The notes below the pieces were generated by a model. It searched no databases, was not told where the DNA came from, and was given only the letters and a program-made list of their open reading frames with translations. Below are positions 33,105 to 41,410 of a stretch of 52,169 bases of DNA, one piece after another. How positions within the stretch are numbered: position 1 is the stretch's first letter; the number at the start of each line of letters is the position of its first letter. The position numbers and the translations under genes were made by a program. The DNA comes from CAJCBL01 sp035298965 (lineage in GTDB: Bacteria > Verrucomicrobiota > Verrucomicrobiia > Opitutales > Opitutaceae): contig DATGXO010000032.1 in assembly GCA_035298965.1 (NCBI GenBank), forward strand, positions 1 through 52,169, written 5' to 3'.

Positions 33105-35141
33105 ATGGATTTCCTCCTCGACGACGACGCTCCACCGCCCGCCAAGCCCGCGCACTTCGAACCCGGCTTCCCGCCGATCGATTTCCGCGCGTCGCTCAAC
33201 GACGAGCAGTACGCCGCCGTCACCGCCGACCCCGGCCCCGTGCTCGTGCTCGCCGGCGCCGGCTCGGGGAAAACGCGCACGCTCACCTATCGCGTCGCCT
33301 ACCTTCTCGCCAACGGCGTCGCCCCCTCGGAGATCCTGCTGCTCACCTTCACCAACAAGGCCGCGAAGGAAATGCTCCACCGCGTGCAGGAGCTCACCGG
33401 CATCGAGTCGTACCGGTTCTGGGGCGGCACCTTCCACCACATCGGCCACAAGGTCCTCCGCACCAACGCCGAGGTGCTCGGCCTCGACCGCTCGTTCACG
33501 ATCCTCGACGCCGAGGAGGCCGAGCACTTCCTGCGCGACACCGTGGAGGAGATCGACAAGGGCTTTTTCAAGAACAAGGAGCACCCGCGCCCCGGCGTGC
33601 TCTTCTCGATGCTCAGCCTCGCGCGCAACACCTGCACGCCGCTCGCCGAGACGATCACGCGTTTCTACCCGCAACACGAATACCTCATCGAGGTGCTCGC
33701 GCCCTTTCCCGCCGCCTACCGCGCGCGCAAGCTCAAGCAGCAGGTCACCGACTACGACGACCTCCTCGAGTTCTGGCTGGAGATCCTGAAGAAGGCGCCG
33801 CACGTCGCCGACTACTACCGCCGCCGCTTCCGCCACGTGCTCGTCGACGAGTACCAGGACACCAACATCATCCAGTCGCAGATCGTCGACCTGATGAGCG
33901 GCAACCACCAGATCATGGCCGTCGGCGACGACGCGCAGAGCATCTACTCCTGGCGGGGCGCCAACGTGGAGAACATCCTCACGTTCCCCGAACGCCATCC
34001 CGACACTGTCATCCACCGGATCGAGACGAACTACCGTTCCTCGCCCGAGATCCTCGCTCTGGCCAACGGCGTCATCCAGGCCCAGCCGCGCGGCCGCGGT
34101 TTCGACAAGGAGCTCCGCGCCGCCCGCAAATCGCACATGAAACCCATGCTCGTGCCCGCGATGGATTCGCGCGAGCAGGCCAACTTCATCGTCCAGCGCC
34201 TGCGCGGCATCCGCGACGCCGGTTACCGCCTCGACGACGTCGCCATCCTCTACCGCGCGCACTTCCAGGCACTCGACATCCAGCTCGAGCTCACTCGTCT
34301 CAACGTCCCCTACCAGATTACCAGCGGCGTGCGCTTCTTCGAGCAGGCCCACATCCGCGACTACGTCGCGCTGCTGCGTTTCCTCTACAACCCGGCCGAC
34401 ACGATGGCGTTCACCCGCTTCGTCGTGTTGTTGCCGAAAGTCGGCGACAAGGGTGCGCTCAAGCTCCACGGCCTCGCCACCGAGGCGGCGAAGACGCGCA
34501 ACGTCACCGTCGTCGAGGCGATGGGGCACCCCGATGTCGTCGCCAAGGTCCCGAAGGACGCCAAGGACGACTGGCCGAAGCTCGTGCAGTCGCTCCAGGA
34601 CATGCTCGAGATGATGCGCAAGAAGAAGCCCTGCGATGTCGTCGAGATCGGCCTCGACGGCTGGTACGGCGACTACCTCAAGGGCGCGTATTCGAACTAT
34701 TCGTCCCGCATGGACGACCTGAGGAGCCTCATCGGCTTCGCCGCGCGGTTCGACGACATGCAAGAGCTGCTCGCCCAGATCGTGCTGCTCACCTCTGAGA
34801 CCGGCGACAAGAAGGTCGACCCCGAAGAGGATGCCGTCCGCCTCACCACGGTCCACCAGGCCAAGGGCCTCGAGTACGGCGTCGTGTTCCTCATCGGCCT
34901 AGCCGACGGCATGTTCCCGCTGCGCCGCGCGCTCGAAAGCGGCGACCTCGAGGAGGAGCGCCGGCTGTTCTACGTCGCCGTCACACGCGCGAAGGATGAG
35001 CTCTACCTTTGCTACCCGCGCATGTCCTCCGGCAAAGGCGGCCCGATCAGTTCGCTGCAACCGAGTCAGTTCCTCGCCGAGCTCGATGACAGCCTCTACG
35101 AGGAGGTCCGCCTCCGCCGCAGCTGGCAAAGCGGCTGGTGA
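33105..35141 (+). CDS. UvrD/PcrA/Rep-family DNA helicase
   Basis: This 678-residue SF1A 3'-5' helicase shows all classical motifs: Q-motif LNDEQYAAVT, motif I AGAGSGKTRTLTYR, motif Ia TFTNKAAKEM, motif II LVDEYQDTN, motif III VGDDAQSIYSWRGA, motif IV IETNYRSSPEIL, motif V TTVHQAKGLEYGVVFL, motif VI LFYVAVTRAKDELYL. It unwinds DNA during repair or replication restart. Compared with UvrD/PcrA it lacks a long C-terminal extension. The ATG at 33105 precedes a short acidic leader MDFLLDDD; a GTG at 33090 is also in frame. Confidence 0.94.
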   Translation: MDFLLDDDAPPPAKPAHFEPGFPPIDFRASLNDEQYAAVTADPGPVLVLAGAGSGKTRTLTYRVAYLLANGVAPSEILLLTFTNKAAKEMLHRVQELTGIESYRFWGGTFHHIGHKVLRTNAEVLGLDRSFTILDAEEAEHFLRDTVEEIDKGFFKNKEHPRPGVLFSMLSLARNTCTPLAETITRFYPQHEYLIEVLAPFPAAYRARKLKQQVTDYDDLLEFWLEILKKAPHVADYYRRRFRHVLVDEYQDTNIIQSQIVDLMSGNHQIMAVGDDAQSIYSWRGANVENILTFPERHPDTVIHRIETNYRSSPEILALANGVIQAQPRGRGFDKELRAARKSHMKPMLVPAMDSREQANFIVQRLRGIRDAGYRLDDVAILYRAHFQALDIQLELTRLNVPYQITSGVRFFEQAHIRDYVALLRFLYNPADTMAFTRFVVLLPKVGDKGALKLHGLATEAAKTRNVTVVEAMGHPDVVAKVPKDAKDDWPKLVQSLQDMLEMMRKKKPCDVVEIGLDGWYGDYLKGAYSNYSSRMDDLRSLIGFAARFDDMQELLAQIVLLTSETGDKKVDPEEDAVRLTTVHQAKGLEYGVVFLIGLADGMFPLRRALESGDLEEERRLFYVAVTRAKDELYLCYPRMSSGKGGPISSLQPSQFLAELDDSLYEEVRLRRSWQSGW

Positions 35142-35186
35142 ACTGTAAGCCAGGTCGTCGATCTGCCTTTCCGGATCGGAACATCG

Positions 35187-35248
35187 ACCACAAAGAACGT
35201 AGAGACCACAAAGCGTCCGCTCTCTGCGCTCTTTGCGTTCTCTGCGGT
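35187..35248. repeat. Gene-free inverted pair of 9-bp iteron triplets
   Basis: The left arm (35187-35213) is three tandem 9-base units with consensus A-N-C-R-Y-A-R-A-G. The right arm (35222-35248) is the inverted counterpart, and the arms match unit by unit (19 of 27 positions, the differences mostly A/G or C/T). The spacer is 8 bases. The design, triplets of a short unit facing each other, parallels the arms of the GxxExxY unit at 24582-25103, but no gene is enclosed. It lies 45 bases after the helicase stop. Confidence 0.7.
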
Positions 35249-35353
35249 TAATCTCCCGCTGCGTTTCCTCCTCCGCCTTCGTCTCCTTAGTTCTCTTCTG
35301 TCGTCCGCGCTCCGTCTTCCATTCTCCGTGCTCTCCTCCGCCGCTGCCGAAGG

Positions 35354-35370
35354 TTCTCCCAACGGGAGAA
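35354..35370. repeat. Short hairpin repeat (copy 2 of a dispersed family)
   Basis: TTCTCCC and GGGAGAA pair around AAC. With its 5' context CGAAGG it is nearly identical to the hairpin at 12213-12230, differing by one substitution and one missing loop base. It lies in a strongly pyrimidine-rich intergenic stretch (about 35249-35426) ahead of the TRIC channel gene. Confidence 0.6.
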
Positions 35371-35426
35371 TGGCCTCCGTGTCCCACCTTGGCTTCCGCC
35401 TCCGTCTCCTTTCCTCCGCCTGACCC

Positions 35427-36068
35427 ATGCTGTTGTTCCTCGATCTCCTCGGCACGCTTGCCTTCGCGTTCACCGGCGCCTTCCGCGCCGTCAAACACGA
35501 GCTGGATTGGCTCGGCGTGATCGTCCTCGCCTCGATGACCGGCGTGGGCGGTGGCATGATCCGCGATCTCCTCCTCGGCGAAACACCGCCCGTCGCCCTG
35601 CGCCAGCCGATGTACATCGGCATCTGTATCCTCGGTGCCGTGCTCACGATTGTCGCCAAGCGCAAGATCGCGCCGCACTGGGATTGGGTGCTGATGGCCG
35701 ATGCGCTCGGCCTCGGTTTCTTCGCCGCCATCGGCGCTGCGCGCGCCGCCCACGCGGGTGCCAATCCCATGACGATCGTCCTGCTCGCCGGCCTAACCGC
35801 CGTCGGCGGCGGCGTCATCCGCGACGTGCTTGTGTGCGAAATCCCGCAGGTCTTGAAGAGCGACTTCTACGCCACCGCCGCGCTCATCGGCGGCCTCGCG
35901 TTCTGGCTGTTGTCCTTCGCCGAGCTCCCGCAGACGCCGCGCCTGCTCCTCACGACCGGTCTCACCTTCGGTCTCCGTCTCTTCGCCATGCGCCGCGGGC
36001 TCGAGCTCCCGAAGATGCGCCGCCTCCCCGCCTCGCCCTCCGCGATCGCCAAGCAGCGCGAGAAATAG
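35427..36068 (+). CDS. TRIC-family cation channel (UPF0126/YadS-like)
   Basis: This 213-residue inner-membrane protein has seven hydrophobic segments arranged as two homologous halves, each with the conserved GGGMIRDLLLGETPP or GGGVIRDVLVCEIPQ motif. It opens with LDLLGTLAFAFTGAFRAVKH, typical of the family. Bacterial TRIC homologues form trimeric potassium- or monovalent-cation-permeable channels; the physiological role here is unknown. The C-terminal tail is basic (MRRLPASPSAIAKQREK). Confidence 0.9.
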   Translation: MLLFLDLLGTLAFAFTGAFRAVKHELDWLGVIVLASMTGVGGGMIRDLLLGETPPVALRQPMYIGICILGAVLTIVAKRKIAPHWDWVLMADALGLGFFAAIGAARAAHAGANPMTIVLLAGLTAVGGGVIRDVLVCEIPQVLKSDFYATAALIGGLAFWLLSFAELPQTPRLLLTTGLTFGLRLFAMRRGLELPKMRRLPASPSAIAKQREK

Positions 36069-36123
36069 TTGCCCGGAAACCTCCGGCCTGCGTCGACCGC
36101 GCGAGCGGTTTCCAGCACCGTAA

Positions 36124-36678
36124 TCAACATCTCGCCACACGCCGCCACCGCCAATGCCACGGCTCGTAGGCGACGCCGCTGCGGCCGTCTCGCGGGTAGC
36201 TCAGGGTGAAACCAAACTCGCCCGCCCGCATCTTCAGCCACTGGAACTCCAGCGTCGTCTCGAACTGCTCGGTCAAGTGGGCGCAGGCGGCCGAACCGAT
36301 GTCGACCGCGCAGCCGGTATGGTGCTCGCTGTAACCCGGGTACGCACTCACTCGGAGGATTTCCTCCCAGTCCAATCCGCTCGCGAGCTTCCGCGCCACG
36401 ATCTCCCGTTGTCGCGCCACGCTGCGGAATCCCGAGATGAGCAACAGCCGCACGCCGTCGCTCGCGCCAGCGTTCGTCATCGCCAGCCACGCACCAGCCG
36501 CCCCTGGCGCGAGGCGTTGCTCCCGCCCGAAAACATCGAGACCGACCGACACCAACTCCGCCGCTTCTTCGTGCCACGGCACCCGAGCGGCGTAGCCCTC
36601 CGGCGGCGGAGGCAGCAACGGCATGGGTGAATCGGGCGACATCGCAGCCCATTCCGACACGCCCGCCACCGAGCGCAA
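36124..36678 (-). CDS. D-alanyl-D-alanine carboxypeptidase, VanY/M15B family
   Basis: This metallopeptidase of about 184 residues belongs to the VanY group that trims D-Ala from peptidoglycan stem peptides. Zinc-binding and catalytic residues are visible: SEHHTGCAVDIGS (His-x6-Asp) and the C-terminal EPWHWRW. LLISGFRSVARQREIV is the family's conserved SxFRSxxxQ-like segment. The start is uncertain: a TTG at 36678, a GTG at 36672 or an ATG at 36642 are in frame, and I see no decisive ribosome binding site. No signal peptide is obvious. The putative peptidase gene upstream on the same strand ends 45 bases away, so the pair may form an operon. Confidence 0.87.
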   Translation of the reverse strand: MRSVAGVSEWAAMSPDSPMPLLPPPPEGYAARVPWHEEAAELVSVGLDVFGREQRLAPGAAGAWLAMTNAGASDGVRLLLISGFRSVARQREIVARKLASGLDWEEILRVSAYPGYSEHHTGCAVDIGSAACAHLTEQFETTLEFQWLKMRAGEFGFTLSYPRDGRSGVAYEPWHWRWRRVARC

Positions 36679-36723
36679 ATCGCGAAGCCGCCGGATGACA
36701 CCGTCGACGCGCTCCTCCGAGTC

Positions 36724-37479
36724 TCAAGATCCGTGCGCCGCGCGCTGCAGCCACGCGCGCAGCCGGCCTTCGACCGTGAGTCGCTGCTCCGGCTCGGCGA
36801 ATACTGTCTCCAGCGGCCGGTGTTCTCTCTCGAGGAGAAACCCGGTCATCAGATTGTAGCGCAGATAGGGCGCGGCGGCTGGCCAGTTCATCTCCGGATC
36901 CTCGCGCAGGAACGCGGCCGCCGCCTCTGGACGGCCCAACACGCTGCCGCGGCCCACATAATCGGCGTAGCCTTCGCGCAACCAGTCCGGCAAGCGGACG
37001 TAACGCCACGCGCCGAGGCGCTCGCAGGTGAGGCTGTGCGCGATCTCATGCGCGATGAAATAGTCGAGCGTGCGCTCATCCTCCACCACTCGCCCCGTGG
37101 GCGAAACGAGCCGGTTCTCTTCAACTCTCGCTCCGCTGAGAAACACGTTGGCCGTGAGCGGTACGTAGTTGAGCCCGCCCGCCCGGGGCGCACCGAAGCA
37201 GAAGAGTCGCCGGCGCCACGCCGCGTTGCACACGAAGACCGCGTCGTGGCGGCCAGCGCGGTACCACGGCGATGTCCGCAGCTTGGCCCGCGCCGCCGCC
37301 AACACCACCCGCGCGTCCGCCGCGGCGAAAGACCGGTCCGAGTAGAGCACGAGGTCGCCCTCATCGCACACATGAGCGAAAAATCCCGCCGGATGCCGCA
37401 GCAGGAGCGCCAACCCGCCGGCACACGACGCCAACACCAAGAAGCTCGCGAAAAACCAACGCCGGAGAGTCCGCATCAT
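36724..37479 (-). CDS. Membrane-anchored or secreted zinc metallopeptidase-like protein
   Basis: This 251-residue protein has an N-terminal hydrophobic segment (RRWFFASFLVLASCAGGLALLL). The mature part contains a zincin motif HEIAHSL (HExxH) and, about 20 residues on, LPDWLREGYADYVG, whose Glu fits the third zinc ligand of gluzincins (peptidase MA-like). Specificity is unknown. The ASC-AG segment resembles a lipobox, so it may be a lipoprotein. It lies just upstream of the VanY gene on the same strand, suggesting a joint role at the cell envelope. Confidence 0.75.
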   Translation of the reverse strand: MMRTLRRWFFASFLVLASCAGGLALLLRHPAGFFAHVCDEGDLVLYSDRSFAAADARVVLAAARAKLRTSPWYRAGRHDAVFVCNAAWRRRLFCFGAPRAGGLNYVPLTANVFLSGARVEENRLVSPTGRVVEDERTLDYFIAHEIAHSLTCERLGAWRYVRLPDWLREGYADYVGRGSVLGRPEAAAAFLREDPEMNWPAAAPYLRYNLMTGFLLEREHRPLETVFAEPEQRLTVEGRLRAWLQRAAHGS

Positions 37480-37558
37480 GCGGGAAACGTCCCGCCGTTC
37501 CCCCTCTCATCACAACCGGAATAGGACGAACGGTGCGGACAGCCGTCGGAACGACCGC

Positions 37559-37930
37559 TCACTCGCGCGCCAACCACCGGCGAGCCTCGAGCTCGGTCCT
37601 GAAGAGCTGCATCTCCAGATTCGGCGTGCGGTTCAGCGCCATGAAGACGGCCGCAAGCGCCTCGCCTTCCGGCGTGGTGGCCACGATCGCCACGCGGATC
37701 GGATTCGGGATGCTCACCTGCTTGAGCTGGAGCGAATAGTGGTAGGCGTCGATCGGCCGGAAACTGTTTCCGTTCGTCTCGTCGAACGTGTGCAACACAT
37801 CCGGCGCAAACCCGAGCCGCCGGCCGAGCAGCGGCATGTCTTTGCCGAAGGCTTCGAGGTCGCTCCTGGCGATCACGCCCTGCCAGTGAACATGAACGAT
37901 CCGCCCCTCGACTCTGTGGTGGTATGGCAT
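37559..37930 (-). CDS. STAS/SpoIIAA-like protein of unknown function
   Basis: This is a 123-residue soluble protein. The opening HHRVEGRIVHVHWQGVIARS, followed by DLEAFGKDMPLLGRRLG and later RVAIVATTPEGEALAAVFMA, fits the SpoIIAA-like fold seen in many small bacterial proteins. No catalytic motif is visible. The ATG at 37930 gives the natural domain boundary; the frame extends upstream with low-complexity sequence. It stands alone on the minus strand. Confidence 0.62.
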   Translation of the reverse strand: MPYHHRVEGRIVHVHWQGVIARSDLEAFGKDMPLLGRRLGFAPDVLHTFDETNGNSFRPIDAYHYSLQLKQVSIPNPIRVAIVATTPEGEALAAVFMALNRTPNLEMQLFRTELEARRWLARE

Positions 37931-38104
37931 CGCCGGAATCCGCTTTGAATCGCGAGATTCTTCGGATCGCACCGTCCCCGACAAGTCATCTCCACCGCCG
38001 TGGCACGCCCCGGCCGAAAATCCGCCGAAGAGACGTCCCGACGCAATTCCGCCGCGCAGGCCTGAACCCGCGCGGCGGCCCCACAATCCGGCGCTGCGCC
38101 ATCC

Positions 38105-39109
38105 TCAGTGGATGTGCAGCATCACGAGTGTCTGGTTCAACAACTGGTAGGCGATCTCGCCGAAGGTGATCGGCCCGTGCACGCCGCCCGTCGAACGGCC
38201 TTCGAGCGAACCGTGCAGATAATTGAGGATGCAGTTGCACGCGAAGGCCGACGGTTCGGTTGCGCTCGCCAGCAGCTCATGGTCGAACGCCGCCGCGTAG
38301 TCGGTCACCGGTTTCGCGATCTGGTAGTCGGTGTCCGCAAATACGGGCGCGTAGAACGTCACCTGCCCGCTCACCGGGTCGACATCCTTGATCGAGACGT
38401 TGATCAACGCCCCGCCCAGGTCGCCGACGAGCGGCCATCGGCCCGTCTCGTTGTGCCGCTCGCGCAAATAATCGGCGAGCCGCCGCGGCGCGCCGTTCAC
38501 TAAGCACTCGACCGCCGTGTACCCCGAACTGGCGAAGCGCAGCGTGTCGCCGCCGTCGGGCTGGAAAATGTTCACGATCGAGAGCGTCGCGAGTTTGCCT
38601 TCGGGCAACGTGACGTGCGCGACGACGAAGCCGTCCTTCCGCGGGCGGCGATCCGTGCCGAGGAAGACCTGCGGCGCCTCACTCGCGGCACGATCGAGGT
38701 CCACGCCCGCGATCCAGCCGACGACCGGTTTCAGGAAGGCGCCCTCGACATTGCGCCCCTCGAGCGCGAAACGGTTGAGCGCGGCGCACCCGCAGGGCGT
38801 GATCGCAAACGAGAAGCCGTTCTCCGGCGTGTGCGGCACGATCTGCTCGATCGCATCCGCCTCGTACGCAGCAAACGTGATCTTCTCCGCCTGCGGGAAA
38901 CGGGTGATGAAGAGCCGGTCGGAGTCCTTCACTCCACCATCCTCGGCCATGAAATACGGGATCGTGCCGGCGATCCACGCGCCGGCCGGCAGTTGGGCGA
39001 TCGCCTCGGCGGAGCCCGCGAGGCACAGGGGAACGCCTTGGCGGATGAGCGCGCTCGCCGTGGCGATGTCGACGAGCGAATTGGTCGGAACGACTGCTTG
39101 GGTGTTCAT
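38105..39109 (-). CDS. Uncharacterised 334-residue protein (DUF6976-like)
   Basis: This soluble protein of unknown function has a recognisable family pattern: VDIATASALIRQGVPLCLAG, WIAGTIPYFMAEDGG, LFITRFPQAEKITFAAYEAD, FAITPCGCAALNRFAL and a C-terminal ACNCILNYLHGSLEG with a pair of cysteines. I tentatively associate it with DUF6976. The gene starts 4 bases after the small gene upstream (39114-39353), so the two are co-transcribed and probably act together. The domain mixture (a Cys-Gly-Cys turn and a Cys-x-Cys near the end) recalls FIST-type sensory proteins, but that is only a resemblance. Confidence 0.75.
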   Translation of the reverse strand: MNTQAVVPTNSLVDIATASALIRQGVPLCLAGSAEAIAQLPAGAWIAGTIPYFMAEDGGVKDSDRLFITRFPQAEKITFAAYEADAIEQIVPHTPENGFSFAITPCGCAALNRFALEGRNVEGAFLKPVVGWIAGVDLDRAASEAPQVFLGTDRRPRKDGFVVAHVTLPEGKLATLSIVNIFQPDGGDTLRFASSGYTAVECLVNGAPRRLADYLRERHNETGRWPLVGDLGGALINVSIKDVDPVSGQVTFYAPVFADTDYQIAKPVTDYAAAFDHELLASATEPSAFACNCILNYLHGSLEGRSTGGVHGPITFGEIAYQLLNQTLVMLHIH

Positions 39110-39113
39110 GGCG

Positions 39114-39353
39114 TCAGATGCGTTCGAGCTGCTCGATCTCCCCTTTGAGGATGCTGTGGTATTTCTCGAAGAAGGCGTACACCTCCCTCGCCCGATCGAT
39201 CGGGGTGAGCTTCGGATCGGCGATCCGTTTGAAGAGCAGCTGGAGACCGAGCTGCCGGGTTTGAAGTCGGGCGGCCCCGCCCGCGGCGAGCCGGGCCCAA
39301 CACGGATGAGTAGAAGGAGGGATGGGCATAATTTCAGCGAACTCCGCGTGCAT
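39114..39353 (-). CDS. Small uncharacterised protein paired with the DUF6976-like protein
   Basis: This 79-residue protein has the recognisable opening AEFAEIMPIPPSTHPCWARL and a helical C-terminus (TPIDRAREVYAFFEKYHSIL). The P-I-P-P-x-x-H-P-C-W start suggests a conserved partner protein of the adjacent gene family. The start at 39353 (ATG) is preferred; another ATG lies at 39329. It is 4 bases from the downstream gene. The function is unknown. Confidence 0.68.
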   Translation of the reverse strand: MHAEFAEIMPIPPSTHPCWARLAAGGAARLQTRQLGLQLLFKRIADPKLTPIDRAREVYAFFEKYHSILKGEIEQLERI

Positions 39354-39484
39354 CGGTTTCCCGCGGCGCAACTTGAGCCCGCAGAAGCATGACGCGCCGC
39401 GAAACACTTTCCCCCTCGCCGGGGCGTCGGTCGCGCCCCACCGCGGCATTGCCCTCGCACCGGCGCGCCGCCCACACTGCCGCC

Positions 39485-41410
39485 ATGTCCGCGCTCCAGT
39501 TCATCCCGCCGCCTAAGAAGCTCCGCTACCTCCGCGGCGCGTTTCCGCTCTCCCAGGCCAAACGTCTCGTGCTGCCCGCCGATTCCGGCCCGGCGACCGA
39601 CGCCCTCGCCCAGCGCATTGTCGATGAAATCGGGACACGCACCGGCACGCCGGCGTTTCTTTCCGAAGGCGAGGGCGCGATCGAGTGCACCACCGATCGC
39701 TCCGCGGCGCCGCAGAGTTACACCCTCTCCATCTCGCCCAAAGGCATCGCGGTCACCGCGGCGGACGACACCGGCATCTTCTACGCCCTCCAGACGCTGC
39801 TCCAGATCGTGCGCCAATGCGCGACCGAGCTGCCGGCCCTCAAAATCGCCGATGCGCCCGACTACCCGGTCCGTGGCTTCTATCACGACATCTCCCGCGG
39901 CAAGGTGCCGACCCTCGCCACACTTTTCGCCCTCGTGGAGAAGATGGCGCACCACAAGCTGAACCAGCTCCAACTCTACGTGGAGCACACCTTCGCATTT
40001 AAAAACCACCCCGACATCTGGGCCGGCTCCGATCCGCTCACAGCCGACGACATCCGCGCGCTCGACGACCACTGCGCCCGCCACCACATCGAGCTCGTCC
40101 CCTCGCTCAGCACCTTCGGCCATTTCTACACCGCGCTCGTCGCCCCGCGGAAACAGCACCTCAACGAGTACGCGCTCGACGGCTCCGCCCTCCCCTTCTC
40201 GTGGTGGGATCGGATGGGGCACTACACGCTCGACTGCCGCCAGCCCGAGGCACTCGCGCTCGTCACCGAGATGATCCGCGAGCTCCGCCCGCTCTTCCGC
40301 TCGAAACACTTCAACCTCTGCTGCGACGAGACCTTCGATCTCGGCAAGGGCCGCAACGCCGCCTTCGCGCAAAGCCACGGCGTCGGCCGACTCTACGTCG
40401 ACTTCCTCAAGAAACTCATTGCCGTCGTGCGCACCGAGGGCGCCGTACCGATGTTCTGGGGCGACATCGTCGGCAACCACCCCGAGCTCGTCGCCGAGGT
40501 GCCCGCGACTGCCATCGCCCTCGACTGGGACTACTCCGCCGACCTCCACGATACCAAGAGCGCGCTCTTCCAGAAAGCCGGCCGCACGTTCTATGTCTGC
40601 CCCGGCTGCTGCGGCTGGGACCGTTGGGTGAACGACCTCGACACCGCCACCGGCAACATCCTCGGCTTCGCGCAACGCGGCCGCCGCACCGGTGCCGCCG
40701 GTTTCCTCAACACCGACTGGGGCGACCGCGGCCACATCAATTTCCTCGGCAACAGCCACCACGGCCTGCTCCTCGGCGCATCCGCGTCGTGGAGTACCAA
40801 AGCCACAACCGCCGCCGAGTTCGACACCGCCTTCGACGCGCTCGAGATCGGCGACGCCTCGCGCTCCTTCACCCGGATTCTGCGCGAGATCGGCTCCGCC
40901 GCCGTCGTGCCGTGGAAACAGCTCGTGCTCTGGTTCGACGCATCGCCGCACCGCCCGGCCGATTGGTGGGACGCCAAGACCGGGCTGCCGGTCGGGATTC
41001 TTTCCATCGATCCCGCCGCTGCATTCGCCGCCTACGCGCGGATCGAAAAACTCCGCGCCCAGCTCCTCAAGGCCGCCGCCGCGGCGAAGCCGCAGGATCC
41101 GCTCGCGTTGAGAGAGGCGCTCGTCGGCGCGCGCGGCCAAGCCCTCATGCAAGCGCTCGGCGGCCTGCTCGTCTGCTTCGCCAAGAACCGGAAGCCGCCG
41201 CGCGGCATCGATGCCGCCGTGATCGCGAACGACCTCCGCCGTTTCGAAGCCGACGTCTCCGCACTCTGGCACGCGCGCAACCGGCCTTCCGAGTACTTCC
41301 GCGTCCGCGGCGCGCTGCTCGAGCTCGCCCGTCGCCTCGACCGGTTCGCGCTCGGCCTGCCGCCGCTCCGCACCACGCGCACGCCGCCGGACGCCGCGCC
41401 CGCGCCATGA
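39485..41410 (+). CDS. GH20 beta-N-acetylhexosaminidase-like glycosidase
   Basis: This 641-residue glycoside hydrolase has an N-terminal GH20b domain (about 1-125, DTGIFYALQTLLQIVRQC) and a GH20 catalytic barrel beginning at DYPVRGFYHDISRGKVPT. The catalytic Asp-Glu pair is in HFNLCCDETFDLGKGRN, and FSWWDRMGHYTLDCRQPEAL and PMFWGDIVGNHPELV are further barrel strands. GH20 enzymes release N-acetylglucosamine or N-acetylgalactosamine from glycans by a substrate-assisted mechanism. No signal peptide is present, so it probably acts in the cytoplasm on imported oligosaccharides. The last codon overlaps the start of the EamA transporter (ATGA), so they form an operon. Confidence 0.87.
   Translation: MSALQFIPPPKKLRYLRGAFPLSQAKRLVLPADSGPATDALAQRIVDEIGTRTGTPAFLSEGEGAIECTTDRSAAPQSYTLSISPKGIAVTAADDTGIFYALQTLLQIVRQCATELPALKIADAPDYPVRGFYHDISRGKVPTLATLFALVEKMAHHKLNQLQLYVEHTFAFKNHPDIWAGSDPLTADDIRALDDHCARHHIELVPSLSTFGHFYTALVAPRKQHLNEYALDGSALPFSWWDRMGHYTLDCRQPEALALVTEMIRELRPLFRSKHFNLCCDETFDLGKGRNAAFAQSHGVGRLYVDFLKKLIAVVRTEGAVPMFWGDIVGNHPELVAEVPATAIALDWDYSADLHDTKSALFQKAGRTFYVCPGCCGWDRWVNDLDTATGNILGFAQRGRRTGAAGFLNTDWGDRGHINFLGNSHHGLLLGASASWSTKATTAAEFDTAFDALEIGDASRSFTRILREIGSAAVVPWKQLVLWFDASPHRPADWWDAKTGLPVGILSIDPAAAFAAYARIEKLRAQLLKAAAAAKPQDPLALREALVGARGQALMQALGGLLVCFAKNRKPPRGIDAAVIANDLRRFEADVSALWHARNRPSEYFRVRGALLELARRLDRFALGLPPLRTTRTPPDAAPAP

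Noticed and set aside
32934..34856. A minus-strand open frame across the helicase gene joining the secreted protein gene
   Set aside because: It is antisense to conserved helicase motifs. The secreted protein has its own signal peptide and start at 32933.
39110..41272. A long open frame on the minus strand over the GH20 gene, continuous with the 334-residue gene
   Set aside because: Only the part to 39109 is a real gene (conserved family and a proper start). The rest is a shadow of the GH20 gene.
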